DNA of 42,894 nucleotides, taken from NCBI GenBank assembly GCA_029865835.1, contig JARXAL010000111.1, positions 1 through 42,894 of the forward strand, in the 5' to 3' direction. Position 1 is the stretch's first letter; each line of letters starts with the position of its first letter. Made by a program: the position numbers and the translations under genes. The notes beneath the pieces were generated by a model. The model saw only the letters and a program-made list of their open reading frames with translations. It made no database searches and had not been told where the DNA came from. Source of the stretch: Verrucomicrobiaceae bacterium. GTDB lineage: Bacteria > Verrucomicrobiota > Verrucomicrobiia > Verrucomicrobiales > Verrucomicrobiaceae. Below, piece by piece: positions 1 to 8,926 of the stretch.

Positions 1-18
1 TTCCAAGGCAGCGGCTGA

Positions 19-519
19 TTGAAGGCCTGCGCAAAATTAAACATGCCACTCATGTCCTTTACGCGGCTGGTATTCCAAGGCAGCGGCCCCTGCCGAAATG
101 AAGCCCAAGCCCTCGCCTCCCAACTTGGCTTGAAAAATTGCCTCTGGCAGCCCTACGCTCCATCAGACCAATTGCTACCCAGCCTCCTCGCCGCCGACGT
201 CCTCATCGCCAGCCAAAAAGAGTCCCTCCAGGGCCTCCTCTGGCCCTCGAAATTGGCCCTGATGACCCTGACGGCCCGGCCCATTCTTTGGCTTGGCCCC
301 ACCCAAGGTCAAATCGCCACAGATCTCGCCGCGGCCTCACCCCTCAATGGCCTTTTCAGCCCCGGCCACCCCGAGGCAATCGCCCACTGGCTCTCCTCCC
401 TACCACCAAAAGATTCCGCAAACCTCCCCACCCAAGAATCCATCCAATCGCGCGCCAACCATCTCCGCATCCAAGGCCTCAACCTATGGGCCAACCACCT
501 CCTCCATTCCCCAAAATGA
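19..519 (+). CDS. Glycosyltransferase, C-terminal part (5' incomplete)
   Basis: The frame encodes the C-terminal half of a GT-B-type glycosyltransferase like the WcaI group that decorates exopolysaccharide or O-antigen. The block beginning VFQGSGPCRNEA, the WQPYAPSD segment and the LLAADVLIASQ segment look like the nucleotide-sugar binding half. The ORF track starts at a TTG at base 19, but this is only the first possible start after an in-frame TGA at 16-18, so the real gene should begin upstream of the window. Frame 3 over bases 3-70 reads RLIEGLRKIKHA, which would fit the segment expected just before VFQGSGP, so a frameshift near base 70 or an assembly error at the edge is possible. It is followed by two other surface polysaccharide genes on the same strand. 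Confidence 0.6.
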   Translation: MKACAKLNMPLMSFTRLVFQGSGPCRNEAQALASQLGLKNCLWQPYAPSDQLLPSLLAADVLIASQKESLQGLLWPSKLALMTLTARPILWLGPTQGQIATDLAAASPLNGLFSPGHPEAIAHWLSSLPPKDSANLPTQESIQSRANHLRIQGLNLWANHLLHSPK

Positions 520-573
520 ACCACGCTCTCCAAAACAAAAAATCTCCAAACCAGCCCCCCCCTCGAACCGCGC

Positions 574-613
574 CCACTGACCACTGACCACTGATTACTG
601 ATTACTGATTACC
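574..613. repeat. Heptanucleotide tandem repeat (CCACTGA x3, TTACTGA x2)
   Basis: Three perfect CCACTGA units at 574-594 are followed by two TTACTGA units at 595-608 and a partial TTAC. The array lies 49 bases before the ATG of the WecA-like gene. A second heptamer array with a different unit lies just before thiC. Confidence 0.85.
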
Positions 614-661
614 GCTCACTAACAACTTCCCCCTCCGCGCCTTAGCGCACCCCTTCCCACC

Positions 662-2080
662 ATGTGGAGCACCACAACTCTCATCCTTCAATTCCTCGGA
701 GCCCTCATCCTCTCCGCCTTCGTGACCTACCTGCTCGTTCGGCACCGGGGCCAAATCGGCAAAGACGCCCCTGACGAACACCGCAAACAACACGCCGTTC
801 CCATCTCGCGTCTCGGCGGCGTTGCCGTCTTCATCTCCCTCGCCTTCGGCTTCTTCGTCCTCGCCATTCGCCTCCCCAATTTCATCAACGCGTGGTATCC
901 CATCATCATCGCTAACACCCTCATGTTCAGCATCGGCTTCCTGGATGACCTCCGCCCCATGGGAGCTAAGGTCAAACTCATCGGTCAAATCGGATGCGCT
1001 TTGGTTCTCTATTCCATGGGCGTCTCCATTGACATCCTTAGCAATCCTTTCGGCTCCGGTGGCCTGCACCTCGGTTGGTGGAGCCTCCCCGTCACTCTCC
1101 TCTGGCTCATCGCCATCCCTAACATCATCAATCTCATCGATGGCATGGACGGTCTCGCCACAGGCTTCGGCATGTTCCTCTGCCTCACCCTCGCCTTCGT
1201 CGGTCACTTCGCTCAAAAACCTGATGTCGTTCTCGTCGCCATGGTCATGGGCGGTGCCCTCTCGGGTTTCCTCATCTTCAATTTCCCCCCAGCCAAAATC
1301 TTCCTCGGCGATGGCGGCGCCTATCTCATCGGCTTCTTCGTCGCTTCCGTCTCCCTGATGAGCAACAACAAAGGCTCCATCATCGCGTCCCTCCTCGTCA
1401 TCCTCGTCGCCCTCGGCATTCCTATCCTCGACACCACCTTCGCCATCATTCGCCGCGCCATCCGCGGCATGCCCATTTTCCGCGCCGACGCAGAACACAT
1501 CCATCACCGCCTCATCACCTTGGGCTATTCCAAAGCCCAGGCCCTGGGTGCGATGTACGCCGTCTGCCTCGTGCTCAGCTTGGCCGGCCTCAGCATCATG
1601 TTCACCCGGGGTCTGGCTATTCCAATCGTGGCCGCTCTCGCCTTCTTGCTCGCCCTTGCCACCGCCCGCTACCTGGGCTACATCCGAACCTGGCGCGACC
1701 TCCGCCACCAGGTAAATTCAACTCTCGACCGCCGCCGTCAACGCGAATACGTCCGCGCTCACAGCACCCTTCTCGAGATGGAAGTCGAACACTGCCAGGA
1801 CGCCGCAACCTTTGCGGCTTTGCTTCAAACTTCCCTAAATCGCCTCGGCTTGTCCGCAACACCCGGCCCCGACCTAACCCCCTTGCGCTTACGCTGCATT
1901 CCCTCTGGAATCGTCACCCTCTACCGCTCGGCCGACGAGGCGTTGCGAGAGGAATGGCAGTTTCGCGGCGAACTGCTGGAACCCGCCCTCTCAGCCGCAC
2001 TCGATCGTTGGCAGACCCTCCCAGGACTGCAACTCGAACTCCCAGACGCTCCGATCAAAGGCAGCCTCAACCCTGCCTAG
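662..2080 (+). CDS. Undecaprenyl-phosphate sugar-1-phosphate transferase (MraY/WecA/TagO family)
   Basis: This integral membrane enzyme of glycosyltransferase family 4 would transfer a HexNAc-1-phosphate (WecA-type) onto undecaprenyl phosphate, the first step of O-antigen or exopolysaccharide synthesis. Family motifs are present in order: the DD pair at residues 95-96, NLIDGMDG at 157-164, LGDGG at 215-219 and the cytoplasmic HIHH motif at 279-282, with about ten hydrophobic segments between residues 5 and 340. The last 110 residues or so are a soluble extension after the final membrane segment that I do not recognise. The ATG at 662 is well placed for the first membrane helix. Neighbours are a glycosyltransferase upstream and an O-antigen ligase-like gene 18 bases downstream, which suggests a polysaccharide operon. 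WecA-like rather than MraY is inferred from the HIHH motif and the context. Confidence 0.85.
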   Translation: MWSTTTLILQFLGALILSAFVTYLLVRHRGQIGKDAPDEHRKQHAVPISRLGGVAVFISLAFGFFVLAIRLPNFINAWYPIIIANTLMFSIGFLDDLRPMGAKVKLIGQIGCALVLYSMGVSIDILSNPFGSGGLHLGWWSLPVTLLWLIAIPNIINLIDGMDGLATGFGMFLCLTLAFVGHFAQKPDVVLVAMVMGGALSGFLIFNFPPAKIFLGDGGAYLIGFFVASVSLMSNNKGSIIASLLVILVALGIPILDTTFAIIRRAIRGMPIFRADAEHIHHRLITLGYSKAQALGAMYAVCLVLSLAGLSIMFTRGLAIPIVAALAFLLALATARYLGYIRTWRDLRHQVNSTLDRRRQREYVRAHSTLLEMEVEHCQDAATFAALLQTSLNRLGLSATPGPDLTPLRLRCIPSGIVTLYRSADEALREEWQFRGELLEPALSAALDRWQTLPGLQLELPDAPIKGSLNPA

Positions 2081-2098
2081 CACCCAACCTCCTCTGCA

Positions 2099-4513
2099 TT
2101 GACTGACACAGTTTCAGTGGATTCTACTTCCGAGTCTCAAGACGAACTGGCCGCGCCATCAGTCTCAACCTCCTGGGTCGGCCCAACCGCTGCGGTGATC
2201 GCCATCGCCGCCTGCATGCTGAATGCCGGCTCCGCCATCTCCCTTGCCCTGCTGACACTTTTCACAGGCCTTGGACTCGTACTCGCTCCCCCAAAATGCC
2301 AACTCCCCTCCTTTCTTCGTTGGTGCTTTTTCCTCTGCATCGTCACCTCCGCTTTTTCCCTCCTACCCGCCAACTGGTTCGGCGAACTCCCCAAGTGGCG
2401 CCGTAGCCTGGTCGCCGATTGGGGCATTCCTCTGCCTGACTCGTTGTCTCCCCAACCAGCCCTATCACTCGGCGGCCTTTTGACCTTCGCCACGGCCGGA
2501 TGGTGGTTCATTCTCATCCTTGGCAGCAGAATGAATGAGTCCTCTCGCAGACTCACCCTTCGAGGAATTACCCTCGGCATCTACCTGATCGCGGCACTGG
2601 CCCTGGCTCAAAAATTCGGCTGGCTAAACCTCCACTGGCCTCTCGGCAGCACGCCGAACTCAACCGATCTTGGCCCCTTCTCCAATCGCAATCACTTCTC
2701 CAGCCTCTGCGCCATCGGCTGCGTCCTGGGCGCAGGCATGGCACACGATGCCTTCGGCCAAAAATCCCGCACCTTCCTCCTCTATGCCGCTGGCATCCTG
2801 ATCCCATTCACTGGCATCGTCATCAATTCCTCACGCGCTGGCCTCCTCCTCTTCTTCGTCGGACTTACCCTCTGGCTTACCACTGGCTCTGTTCGCCGCG
2901 GCTTCTTCCGCAAACTCGCCGTCACCGCATCACTCGTCTTCGGTGCCGCCTCCATCTTGATTGTTTTCGGTGGCGGCTCTGGCGCTCGATTAGCCGAAGT
3001 CGGGTTCGACCAAGAAACCTTGGGTGGCCGTTGGCCAATCTTCTGCCAGTCTTTTGCCTTAGCATCGCAGGCCCCCTTAACCGGCATTGGCCTGGGAAAC
3101 TTCAATTCGGTTTTTGCACTCACCCACACCCTTCCCATCAGCACGGCCCGCTTCGTTCACCCCGAAAGTGATTGGCTCTGGTGTTGGATTGAACTCGGGC
3201 TGGTCGGCCTGCTACCTCTCGCTCTCGCTCTGCTCTGGTTGCTCTTTGTCAGTTTCCCCTCATCAGACTCCCACAAGCAACGCCGCCACCATGTCCACGA
3301 CCGCCGCCTCCGCACGGTCGCCTGCATCGGCCTCCTGCTCGCTGTTCTTCATGGTCTGGTCGATGTCCCCCTTCATCGCTTCGGCTTCTCCGCCATTGTC
3401 CTCGTCCTCGCCGCGTGCGCCATTCCAGGTCGTAAACTCAAAACCGATTCCCACCTGGCAAGCCGGCTAGCGTACCGGGCAATCGGCCTCTGCCTCCTCG
3501 CCCTCGGGTCGACCCAGGTCATGGCCCTGCGCGACCAACCCCTCTTCACCAACGAATCCTCCACCTCAATTCGCAAAACACAAATCCAAGCCCTCGTCTC
3601 TTCCGGCAAACACTTCGAAGCCCTTCAAGCCTGCAACCGAGCCCTTCACTTTACCCCTCTCGATTGGTCTCTCTATTTCCAGCGCGGCTTCCTCAAACTC
3701 CAACTCCGCAAACCCAGCGCCGATGCGCTGGACGACTTCAACCGCGCTAGAGCGCTAGAACCCAAAAACATCAACCTCTGCCAGGAAGAGGCCGCCTTTT
3801 GGCTGAAGTTTGAACCCAGCATGGCCATCGTTCCCTGGCGCAGTCTATTGGAACGAACCAACAACGCCGCCTTCTTTGGCTCCATGCTCCATCTCGCGCG
3901 CCCGCATCCCACTCTCGCCATCAATGTCCAAAAACTAGCAACCACTCCAGCCATGCTGGCTACCATCCTTTCGACGACACAACCTGGACCCGACTGGGCC
4001 ATAGCTCTGAAAGCCCTCCTCGACCTTGATCCCAACCTTAGCAAAATCGACCTCGAACAAAGAAAACAGGTTCTCTCCCTCTGGCAGGGTCGTGGCGACC
4101 GCGACCAACTCGTCACACTCCTCGAAAGCCACCCCGAATGGCACACCGACTCCTGGCCGCTACTAGCCGAAGAATACGCCCGCAAAACCGAATTCGAAAA
4201 AGCCTGGCACCTGCAGCGTAAGTTCGCTTATGCCTCCAGTCCTCAAGAAGTGAGCAGCGACGCCTTGTTCGAAAACCTAGAGCGCAACTTCGCCCTCAAA
4301 CCAACGGATGCCCGTCTTGGCGTCGATCTCTATTTCGCACAGAAAAAGCGAGGCCTTCTCGATGCAGCCTCTCGCACCCTGGATCGCCTTCAAGCACTCC
4401 CCGATCCCCCCTCGTTCCTGAATCTGGAAAAAGCTGCTCTCTTCGCCGAACGGAAAGACTTTCGCCGCGCCTACGAAACCATGAAAGGCGCGCTGGCAGC
4501 AAAACCCAAATAG
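2099..4513 (+). CDS. O-antigen ligase/polymerase-like membrane protein with C-terminal TPR region
   Basis: The N-terminal 450 residues or so hold about a dozen hydrophobic helices and the Wzy_C (O-antigen ligase WaaL/Wzy) signature: NRNHFSSLCAIG, then SSRAGLLLF, then the periplasmic-loop region with HPESDWLWCWIELGLVG. These enzymes join or polymerise lipid-linked glycans at the periplasmic face. The remaining 350 residues or so are soluble and TPR-like (for example ALHFTPLDWSLYFQRGF). The only candidate start near the frame opening is TTG at 2099, with no ribosome binding site; a start slightly downstream cannot be excluded. It lies 18 bases after the WecA-like gene and is probably cotranscribed with it. 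Ligase versus polymerase cannot be settled from sequence alone. Confidence 0.8.
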   Translation: MTDTVSVDSTSESQDELAAPSVSTSWVGPTAAVIAIAACMLNAGSAISLALLTLFTGLGLVLAPPKCQLPSFLRWCFFLCIVTSAFSLLPANWFGELPKWRRSLVADWGIPLPDSLSPQPALSLGGLLTFATAGWWFILILGSRMNESSRRLTLRGITLGIYLIAALALAQKFGWLNLHWPLGSTPNSTDLGPFSNRNHFSSLCAIGCVLGAGMAHDAFGQKSRTFLLYAAGILIPFTGIVINSSRAGLLLFFVGLTLWLTTGSVRRGFFRKLAVTASLVFGAASILIVFGGGSGARLAEVGFDQETLGGRWPIFCQSFALASQAPLTGIGLGNFNSVFALTHTLPISTARFVHPESDWLWCWIELGLVGLLPLALALLWLLFVSFPSSDSHKQRRHHVHDRRLRTVACIGLLLAVLHGLVDVPLHRFGFSAIVLVLAACAIPGRKLKTDSHLASRLAYRAIGLCLLALGSTQVMALRDQPLFTNESSTSIRKTQIQALVSSGKHFEALQACNRALHFTPLDWSLYFQRGFLKLQLRKPSADALDDFNRARALEPKNINLCQEEAAFWLKFEPSMAIVPWRSLLERTNNAAFFGSMLHLARPHPTLAINVQKLATTPAMLATILSTTQPGPDWAIALKALLDLDPNLSKIDLEQRKQVLSLWQGRGDRDQLVTLLESHPEWHTDSWPLLAEEYARKTEFEKAWHLQRKFAYASSPQEVSSDALFENLERNFALKPTDARLGVDLYFAQKKRGLLDAASRTLDRLQALPDPPSFLNLEKAALFAERKDFRRAYETMKGALAAKPK

Positions 4514-4766
4514 ACCGTCTTTCGAAAAGAAGATCATTTTGAACCAGCGAATCCTGAAGCCTGAGCACAGCCCGCTCCGCTGTCAAAACCATGACAGACA
4601 AGAGGCCGGATCAACGCCACAGCGGGAACTAATGACCGCAAATCTCCCCAAAAGAACAATCCCAAAACTCCAACCCAGCCTTGTCACAAATCAGTAGAAG
4701 GCTCCATGACTCAATCCACCTAGCACCCCACCTTCTCCTCCGCGATACCGTTGTCGCTTCTGAGTT

Positions 4767-4823
4767 AAGAGCCCCCGAAATTCGATCAATTTTGAGAAAG
4801 TTGATTGACGCTCGGGGGCTCTT
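4767..4823 (+). promoter_or_regulatory. 12-bp perfect inverted repeat overlapping a promoter
   Basis: AAGAGCCCCCGA at 4767-4778 pairs exactly with TCGGGGGCTCTT at 4812-4823, and ATCAA/TTGAT inside the loop can add a second short stem. The right arm falls in the spacer of the candidate promoter for the response regulator. It could be an operator, a weak terminator for the upstream operon (it is followed by CATTTATTTTG), or both. The preceding stretch from 4514 to 4766 shows nothing I can name apart from a small CTGTCA/TGACAG dyad at 4580-4597. Confidence 0.6.
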
Positions 4824-4833
4824 CATTTATTTT
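4805..4833 (+). promoter_or_regulatory. Candidate sigma70-type promoter for the response regulator
   Basis: TTGACG at 4805-4810 matches the -35 consensus at five of six positions. A 17-base spacer separates it from TATTTT at 4828-4833, a four-of-six match to the -10 box. Transcription would start near 4840, about 40 bases before the ATG at 4880. Confidence 0.4.
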
Positions 4834-4870
4834 GCATCTGCTAACAATCAATTTTGCATCTCAGCAATCA
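4829..4870 (+). repeat. Imperfect direct repeat before the regulator start
   Basis: ATTTTGCATCT occurs at 4829-4839 and again at 4851-4861, 22 bases apart, and each copy is followed by a CAATCA at 4845-4850 and 4865-4870. Two sites two helical turns apart directly upstream of a DNA-binding regulator are compatible with autoregulation, which is inference. Confidence 0.55.
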
Positions 4871-4879
4871 CTCTGCATT

Positions 4880-6247
4880 ATGGCTAAAATAGTAATCATA
4901 GACGACGAGGCCGCCATTCTGGAGCTCATGAGCAAGCTTTGCAGAGCCTCTGGGCACACCGTCCTGAGCTTCCAAACCGGTGCCGAAGGCCTCACCGCCG
5001 TTCGCTCCGAGAAACCCAATCTTGTCATCGTCGACCTTCGCATAGGCGACATCAACGGCCTCGACCTGATCCGCGCCATCCGGGAGGAATTCCCGGAAAC
5101 CGCCGTCATCATGGTCACCGGACATGGCACCGTCGAAACCGCCGTCGAAGCCATGCGCCTGGGCGCTTTCGACTACTTGACCAAACCTTTCGACCTCGGC
5201 GATCTCATCAAAACCGTCGACCAATCTCTCGGCCGCAAATCAGGGGGCAGCGCCGCCGATCTCCCACCTGTCGCCGCCGCCCGCACCTCGACTTCCTCCA
5301 AACTCATCGGACACAGCGATGCGATCCAACGCATCTTCGAAATCGCCCGTCGCGTCGCTGATACCGACAGCACAGTCCTCTTGGAAGGCGAATTTGGCGT
5401 CGGCAAGCACATGGTCGCCCGCGCCCTCCATGATGCAGGACGCCGCAGTGCCGCCCCCTTCAAAGAACTTCAATGCAGCGCCATGCCTGAGGCCGTCCTC
5501 GAGACCGAACTCTTCGGCCACGGTGGCAATGCATCCAGCGGCATCTTCGGTCGCGCCCAAGGCGGTACCATCCACTTGGCAGAAGTCCACCAGCTCCCGG
5601 TCCGGATCCAGGCTCAACTGAATACCTTCCTGGACGAATGCCAATCACGCAAAGGCTCCTGGGGCACCTCAAGCGCACCCGATTTCCGCTTGGTCACCTC
5701 CACCACCGCCTCTCTCGAAGAAGCCACCAAACAAGGCAAGTTTCGCGAGGACCTCTATTACAAGATCTCCGTCGTCCCCATCAAAATCCCGCCACTCCGG
5801 GAACGCCGTGAGGACATTCGTCCCTTGGTCGATCACTTCCTGAAAGACCTGGCCGAGCGCATGGGCGGCAAAGGCAAGACCATCTCCGAAAATGCCCTCG
5901 ACTTCCTCCAGAAGTATCCTTGGCCCGGAAATATCAGCGAACTGCGCAACGCCGTTGAACGCGCCTGCGCCTTCGCCGAACTCGACCGCGTCGAACCCTC
6001 AGACCTGCCATCCAAGGTCAGCCAGCAAATCGAAGTCCCCTCCCCCGAGGGAACAGGAGCTACCCAACAACTTCCCATCGGTTCGACGCTTGACGACTTC
6101 ATCAAAGCCCAGGAGCGCCTCTTCATCCAGGAGACCCTCAAATACAACAGCGGCTCCCGCGAGAAAACCGCCAGCATGCTCGGTGTCAGTATCGCCACCC
6201 TCTACCGAAAAATGGATCTCAATTCCGAACGAAAAACCACCGCATAA
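4880..6247 (+). CDS. NtrC-family response regulator with degenerate AAA+ domain
   Basis: 455 residues from the ATG at 4880; the track's TTG at 4805 would put 25 extra residues before the receiver domain. Domains: receiver at 1-120 with acidic D8/D9, phosphoacceptor D52, T80 and K102; AAA+ domain at about 142-375; Fis-type helix-turn-helix at about 408-450. Walker A is present (GEFGVGKH, 170-177) and the arginine-finger region FREDLYY is intact. The GAFTGA loop that contacts sigma54 is replaced by GNASSGIFG, the Walker B DE pair reads AE (IHLAE, 231-235), and the sensor II motif GN-x-RE reads GNISE. It is therefore probably a DNA-binding response regulator that does not activate sigma54 promoters. 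No kinase gene is adjacent. A strong terminator follows. Confidence 0.85.
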   Translation: MAKIVIIDDEAAILELMSKLCRASGHTVLSFQTGAEGLTAVRSEKPNLVIVDLRIGDINGLDLIRAIREEFPETAVIMVTGHGTVETAVEAMRLGAFDYLTKPFDLGDLIKTVDQSLGRKSGGSAADLPPVAAARTSTSSKLIGHSDAIQRIFEIARRVADTDSTVLLEGEFGVGKHMVARALHDAGRRSAAPFKELQCSAMPEAVLETELFGHGGNASSGIFGRAQGGTIHLAEVHQLPVRIQAQLNTFLDECQSRKGSWGTSSAPDFRLVTSTTASLEEATKQGKFREDLYYKISVVPIKIPPLRERREDIRPLVDHFLKDLAERMGGKGKTISENALDFLQKYPWPGNISELRNAVERACAFAELDRVEPSDLPSKVSQQIEVPSPEGTGATQQLPIGSTLDDFIKAQERLFIQETLKYNSGSREKTASMLGVSIATLYRKMDLNSERKTTA

Positions 6248-6287
6248 CGCATCCTCACTCAGTGCTTGGCAAAATCGGCCACCTCAC

Positions 6288-6315
6288 AAAAGCCCTCCAA
6301 TCAGGAGGGCTTTTT
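6288..6315. terminator. Bidirectional rho-independent terminator
   Basis: AAAAGCCCTCC at 6288-6298 and GGAGGGCTTTT at 6304-6314 form a perfect 11-bp stem with a 5-nt loop, flanked by A and T tracts. It sits between the convergent response regulator and ribonuclease D genes and can serve both. Confidence 0.9.
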
Positions 6316-6320
6316 CGTTA

Positions 6321-7493
6321 TCAAATACCCGCGCCACTCTGCACCCAACTCAGCGGCTCCTTCATCAGCTCTTTCTGCCACCCCATCATCAACCCTTCAG
6401 CCGACTTCGCCGCCACCACTTGTTCCAACGTTCCACGCGAACCCAACAATGAGGATTCAATCTCCAGTCCGTTCGCGACTTGGTCCCTGGCGCCACAAAG
6501 CCGATCCACCAAAGCCCGTTCCTCCTCACCAAATCGACTCTTAGGCCGCTTCATCCTTGGAGGACACTCTCCAATCGGCAAAGCCTGCGCCTCCTTCAAT
6601 ACCTCTGAGAAGGCTTTTTTCCAACGCGGCCTCCAGCCCGCCGGCGCCGAAACCTCCACCCCACGCTCGAAATCCTCTGCATACGCCAGCATCTGTTTGT
6701 TCGACATCACTCGGAAACAGGGCAAATCCCGCTCTTCGGCAATGCTCTCCCGCCAAATCCACGCCTCCCGCAAAAAGGCCAGCCCCCTCGGTTGCAGCCT
6801 CCCGGACCCCTGAACTCGCCAAGGTTCCTCCTTCGGCGCCACCAGACGCTCCGCCACATCCGCCTGCAAATCCAAACAACTCTCCACAAACCACTCTTCC
6901 CGATTCTGCGCCCTCAACTCTCCCAACAAACGATCTGCAATAAAAAGCAGGTAACGCACATCATCAACGGCATAGCGCAGCATCACATCCGGAAGTGGTC
7001 GCCGACTCCAGTCTGCCTTCTGCGAAGCCTTCGACAACTCAATCCCCACCATGTCCTTCACCAACGCCGCCAGCCCAAAGTGCCGATGCCCCACCAGCCG
7101 CGCAGCAATCTGAGTATCACGCATCTTCAGAGGCTTCCACCCGTAAGTCCGCTGCAGCAAAGTCAAATCGTAGTCAGCCCCATGAAACCATAACTCACCC
7201 AGATTCAGCAAATCAAGCAGCGGCGTCATGTCGCTAATCGCCAACGGATCAACCAATGCGAAATGCCCGGCACAAGCCACTTGCAGCAAACAAACCTTCT
7301 CTCGGAAGTGGTGCAAACTGTCTGCTTCAGTGTCTAGGCAGCACCGCTTGTCCTCATGAGCTTCCAACTCAACCCTCATCCGGGCTGTCCAATTCACCAG
7401 CGCCTCCGCCGTGTCGATGAAGACAAAATCATCCGGTTCCACTCGCGGCGCGGTAGCCACCCCTCCTTCATCCTGTAACGCGGGAAGGCTCAT
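6321..7493 (-). CDS. rnd: Ribonuclease D
   Basis: A 3'-5' exoribonuclease of the DEDDy type that trims tRNA and other stable RNA precursors in the cytoplasm. Exonuclease motif I is LDTEADSLH (D54, E56), motif II is HGADYDL, and motif III is YAVDDVRYL with the Y-x3-D spacing. A C-terminal HRDC-like domain follows, around FLREAWIWRESIAEE. The length of 390 residues is normal. The ATG at 7493-7491 overlaps the TGA of rho (ATGA), so translation is probably coupled, and the gene is last in a coaE-rho-rnd operon. Confidence 0.9.
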   Translation of the reverse strand: MSLPALQDEGGVATAPRVEPDDFVFIDTAEALVNWTARMRVELEAHEDKRCCLDTEADSLHHFREKVCLLQVACAGHFALVDPLAISDMTPLLDLLNLGELWFHGADYDLTLLQRTYGWKPLKMRDTQIAARLVGHRHFGLAALVKDMVGIELSKASQKADWSRRPLPDVMLRYAVDDVRYLLFIADRLLGELRAQNREEWFVESCLDLQADVAERLVAPKEEPWRVQGSGRLQPRGLAFLREAWIWRESIAEERDLPCFRVMSNKQMLAYAEDFERGVEVSAPAGWRPRWKKAFSEVLKEAQALPIGECPPRMKRPKSRFGEEERALVDRLCGARDQVANGLEIESSLLGSRGTLEQVVAAKSAEGLMMGWQKELMKEPLSWVQSGAGI

Positions 7494-8926
7494 TTCAAAC
7501 CAGTGAGCAAAACCTCCGCATTGTTGCGGGTGCGGTTGATGTTCTTGATCAAAAGCTCAATCGCCTCCACCGCCGGGACCGCCGCCAATTGCTTCCGCAC
7601 TTGAGTCACCCGACGGAACTCATCCGGGTGATAAAGCAAATCATCCCGTCGAGTGCCCGACTTCAGCACGTGAATCGCAGGGTAAATCCGGCGTTCCGAA
7701 ATCTCGCGGTCAAGCGTGATGTCCAAATTGCCTGTTCCCTTAAACTCTTCGAAAATCACTTCATCCATCCGGCTCTCCGTCTCAATCAAAGCCGTCGCCA
7801 GAATCGTCAGACTCCCTCCCTCCTCCACATTCCGTGCGGCCCCAAAGAATTTCTTCGGCTTGGCCATCGCTTTCGCATCCATACCACCCGACATCGTCCG
7901 CCCCTTGCCACCCGCCAGCGCGTTGTAACCCCGGGCCAAACGCGTCAAACTGTCCAAAAGAATCACCACGTCCTTACCGGACTCAACCAATCGCTTGGCA
8001 CGCTCGATGACCAACTCAGCCAGTTGCGAATGCCTCTTCGGGCTCTCGTCAAAAGTCGAGGCGTAAATCTGTCCGCCAGCAACCGTTTCCTCAAAATCCG
8101 TCACCTCCTCAGGCCGCTCGTCCAACAACAAAATCAGCAACTCGATCTCCTTGTGATTCACAATGATCGATTTCGCAATCTCCTTGAGCAACATCGTCTT
8201 GCCCGAACGTGGCGATGCACAGATCAATCCTCTCTGCCCTTTGCCTAACGGTGCCACCAAATCCACCACCCGAGCGCTCATGGAAGCATCCTTGGGAGTT
8301 TCCAAAATGATTCGCTCATTCGGAAACATCGCCGTGAGCTTGTCAAAATGAGTCGGGGTCTGCCACTTATCAATCTCCACATCTTCAACACAGAGAATGC
8401 GCTCAATCGCCAGGAACTTGTCGCGATCACGTGGGGGCCGCGCAAGCCCTTTGATTTTTTGACCGCTCCGCAGATCAAACTTCCGGACCAAAAACAAAGG
8501 AACAAAAATGTCCTCCGGTAAGGGCGTCGCACTGAATCTCGGATAGCGCACCAGACCAAAATGGTCAGCCCCAATTTCCAATACCCCCTCAACGACTAAC
8601 TGGGTGCCATGATACGACAACCATCCCGCCAGATCATAAATCAACTGATGCTTGGATCGACTCGCGTTCACGCGCCAACCAGTCTTCTCCGCAATCGCAT
8701 GCAACTCTGCAAAGGACGCCGTTTGCAAAGCGTCCATTTCAATCATCTCAGGAAATCCAGCCGGAACCTTCGGACGCTCCTCTTCACTCGCAGTCGGAAG
8801 CGCTGCGGTGTCAGGTTCGCTCGATTCGGTCATCGCAACCACCGGCTCAACGGTGACAGCTTCGGTTGGCAACTCAGGCAACTCCGATGTCGTTTCGGAA
8901 TCAGAGGTTAATGGGGATTCGGTCAT
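7490..8926 (-). CDS. rho: Transcription termination factor Rho
   Basis: Hexameric RNA-dependent ATPase that releases RNA polymerase. Visible parts: an acidic N-terminal extension of about 55 residues rich in E, T and S; a Rho N-terminal helical domain; the RNA-binding cold-shock-like domain beginning [14 protein letters not shown]; Walker A ASPRSGKT at 237-244 (canonical Rho has a lysine/alanine pair in this loop); [13 protein letters not shown]; and the Q-loop/R-loop region with GGMDAKAM and KKFFGAARN. The 478 residues include every Rho landmark. ATG at 8926. The coaE stop and this start overlap as TAATG, and the rho stop overlaps the rnd start. Confidence 0.97.
   Translation of the reverse strand: MTESPLTSDSETTSELPELPTEAVTVEPVVAMTESSEPDTAALPTASEEERPKVPAGFPEMIEMDALQTASFAELHAIAEKTGWRVNASRSKHQLIYDLAGWLSYHGTQLVVEGVLEIGADHFGLVRYPRFSATPLPEDIFVPLFLVRKFDLRSGQKIKGLARPPRDRDKFLAIERILCVEDVEIDKWQTPTHFDKLTAMFPNERIILETPKDASMSARVVDLVAPLGKGQRGLICASPRSGKTMLLKEIAKSIIVNHKEIELLILLLDERPEEVTDFEETVAGGQIYASTFDESPKRHSQLAELVIERAKRLVESGKDVVILLDSLTRLARGYNALAGGKGRTMSGGMDAKAMAKPKKFFGAARNVEEGGSLTILATALIETESRMDEVIFEEFKGTGNLDITLDREISERRIYPAIHVLKSGTRRDDLLYHPDEFRRVTQVRKQLAAVPAVEAIELLIKNINRTRNNAEVLLTGLK

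Noticed and set aside
602-1708. 368-residue minus-strand ORF opposite the WecA-like gene
   Set aside because: Shadow with acidic low-complexity content.
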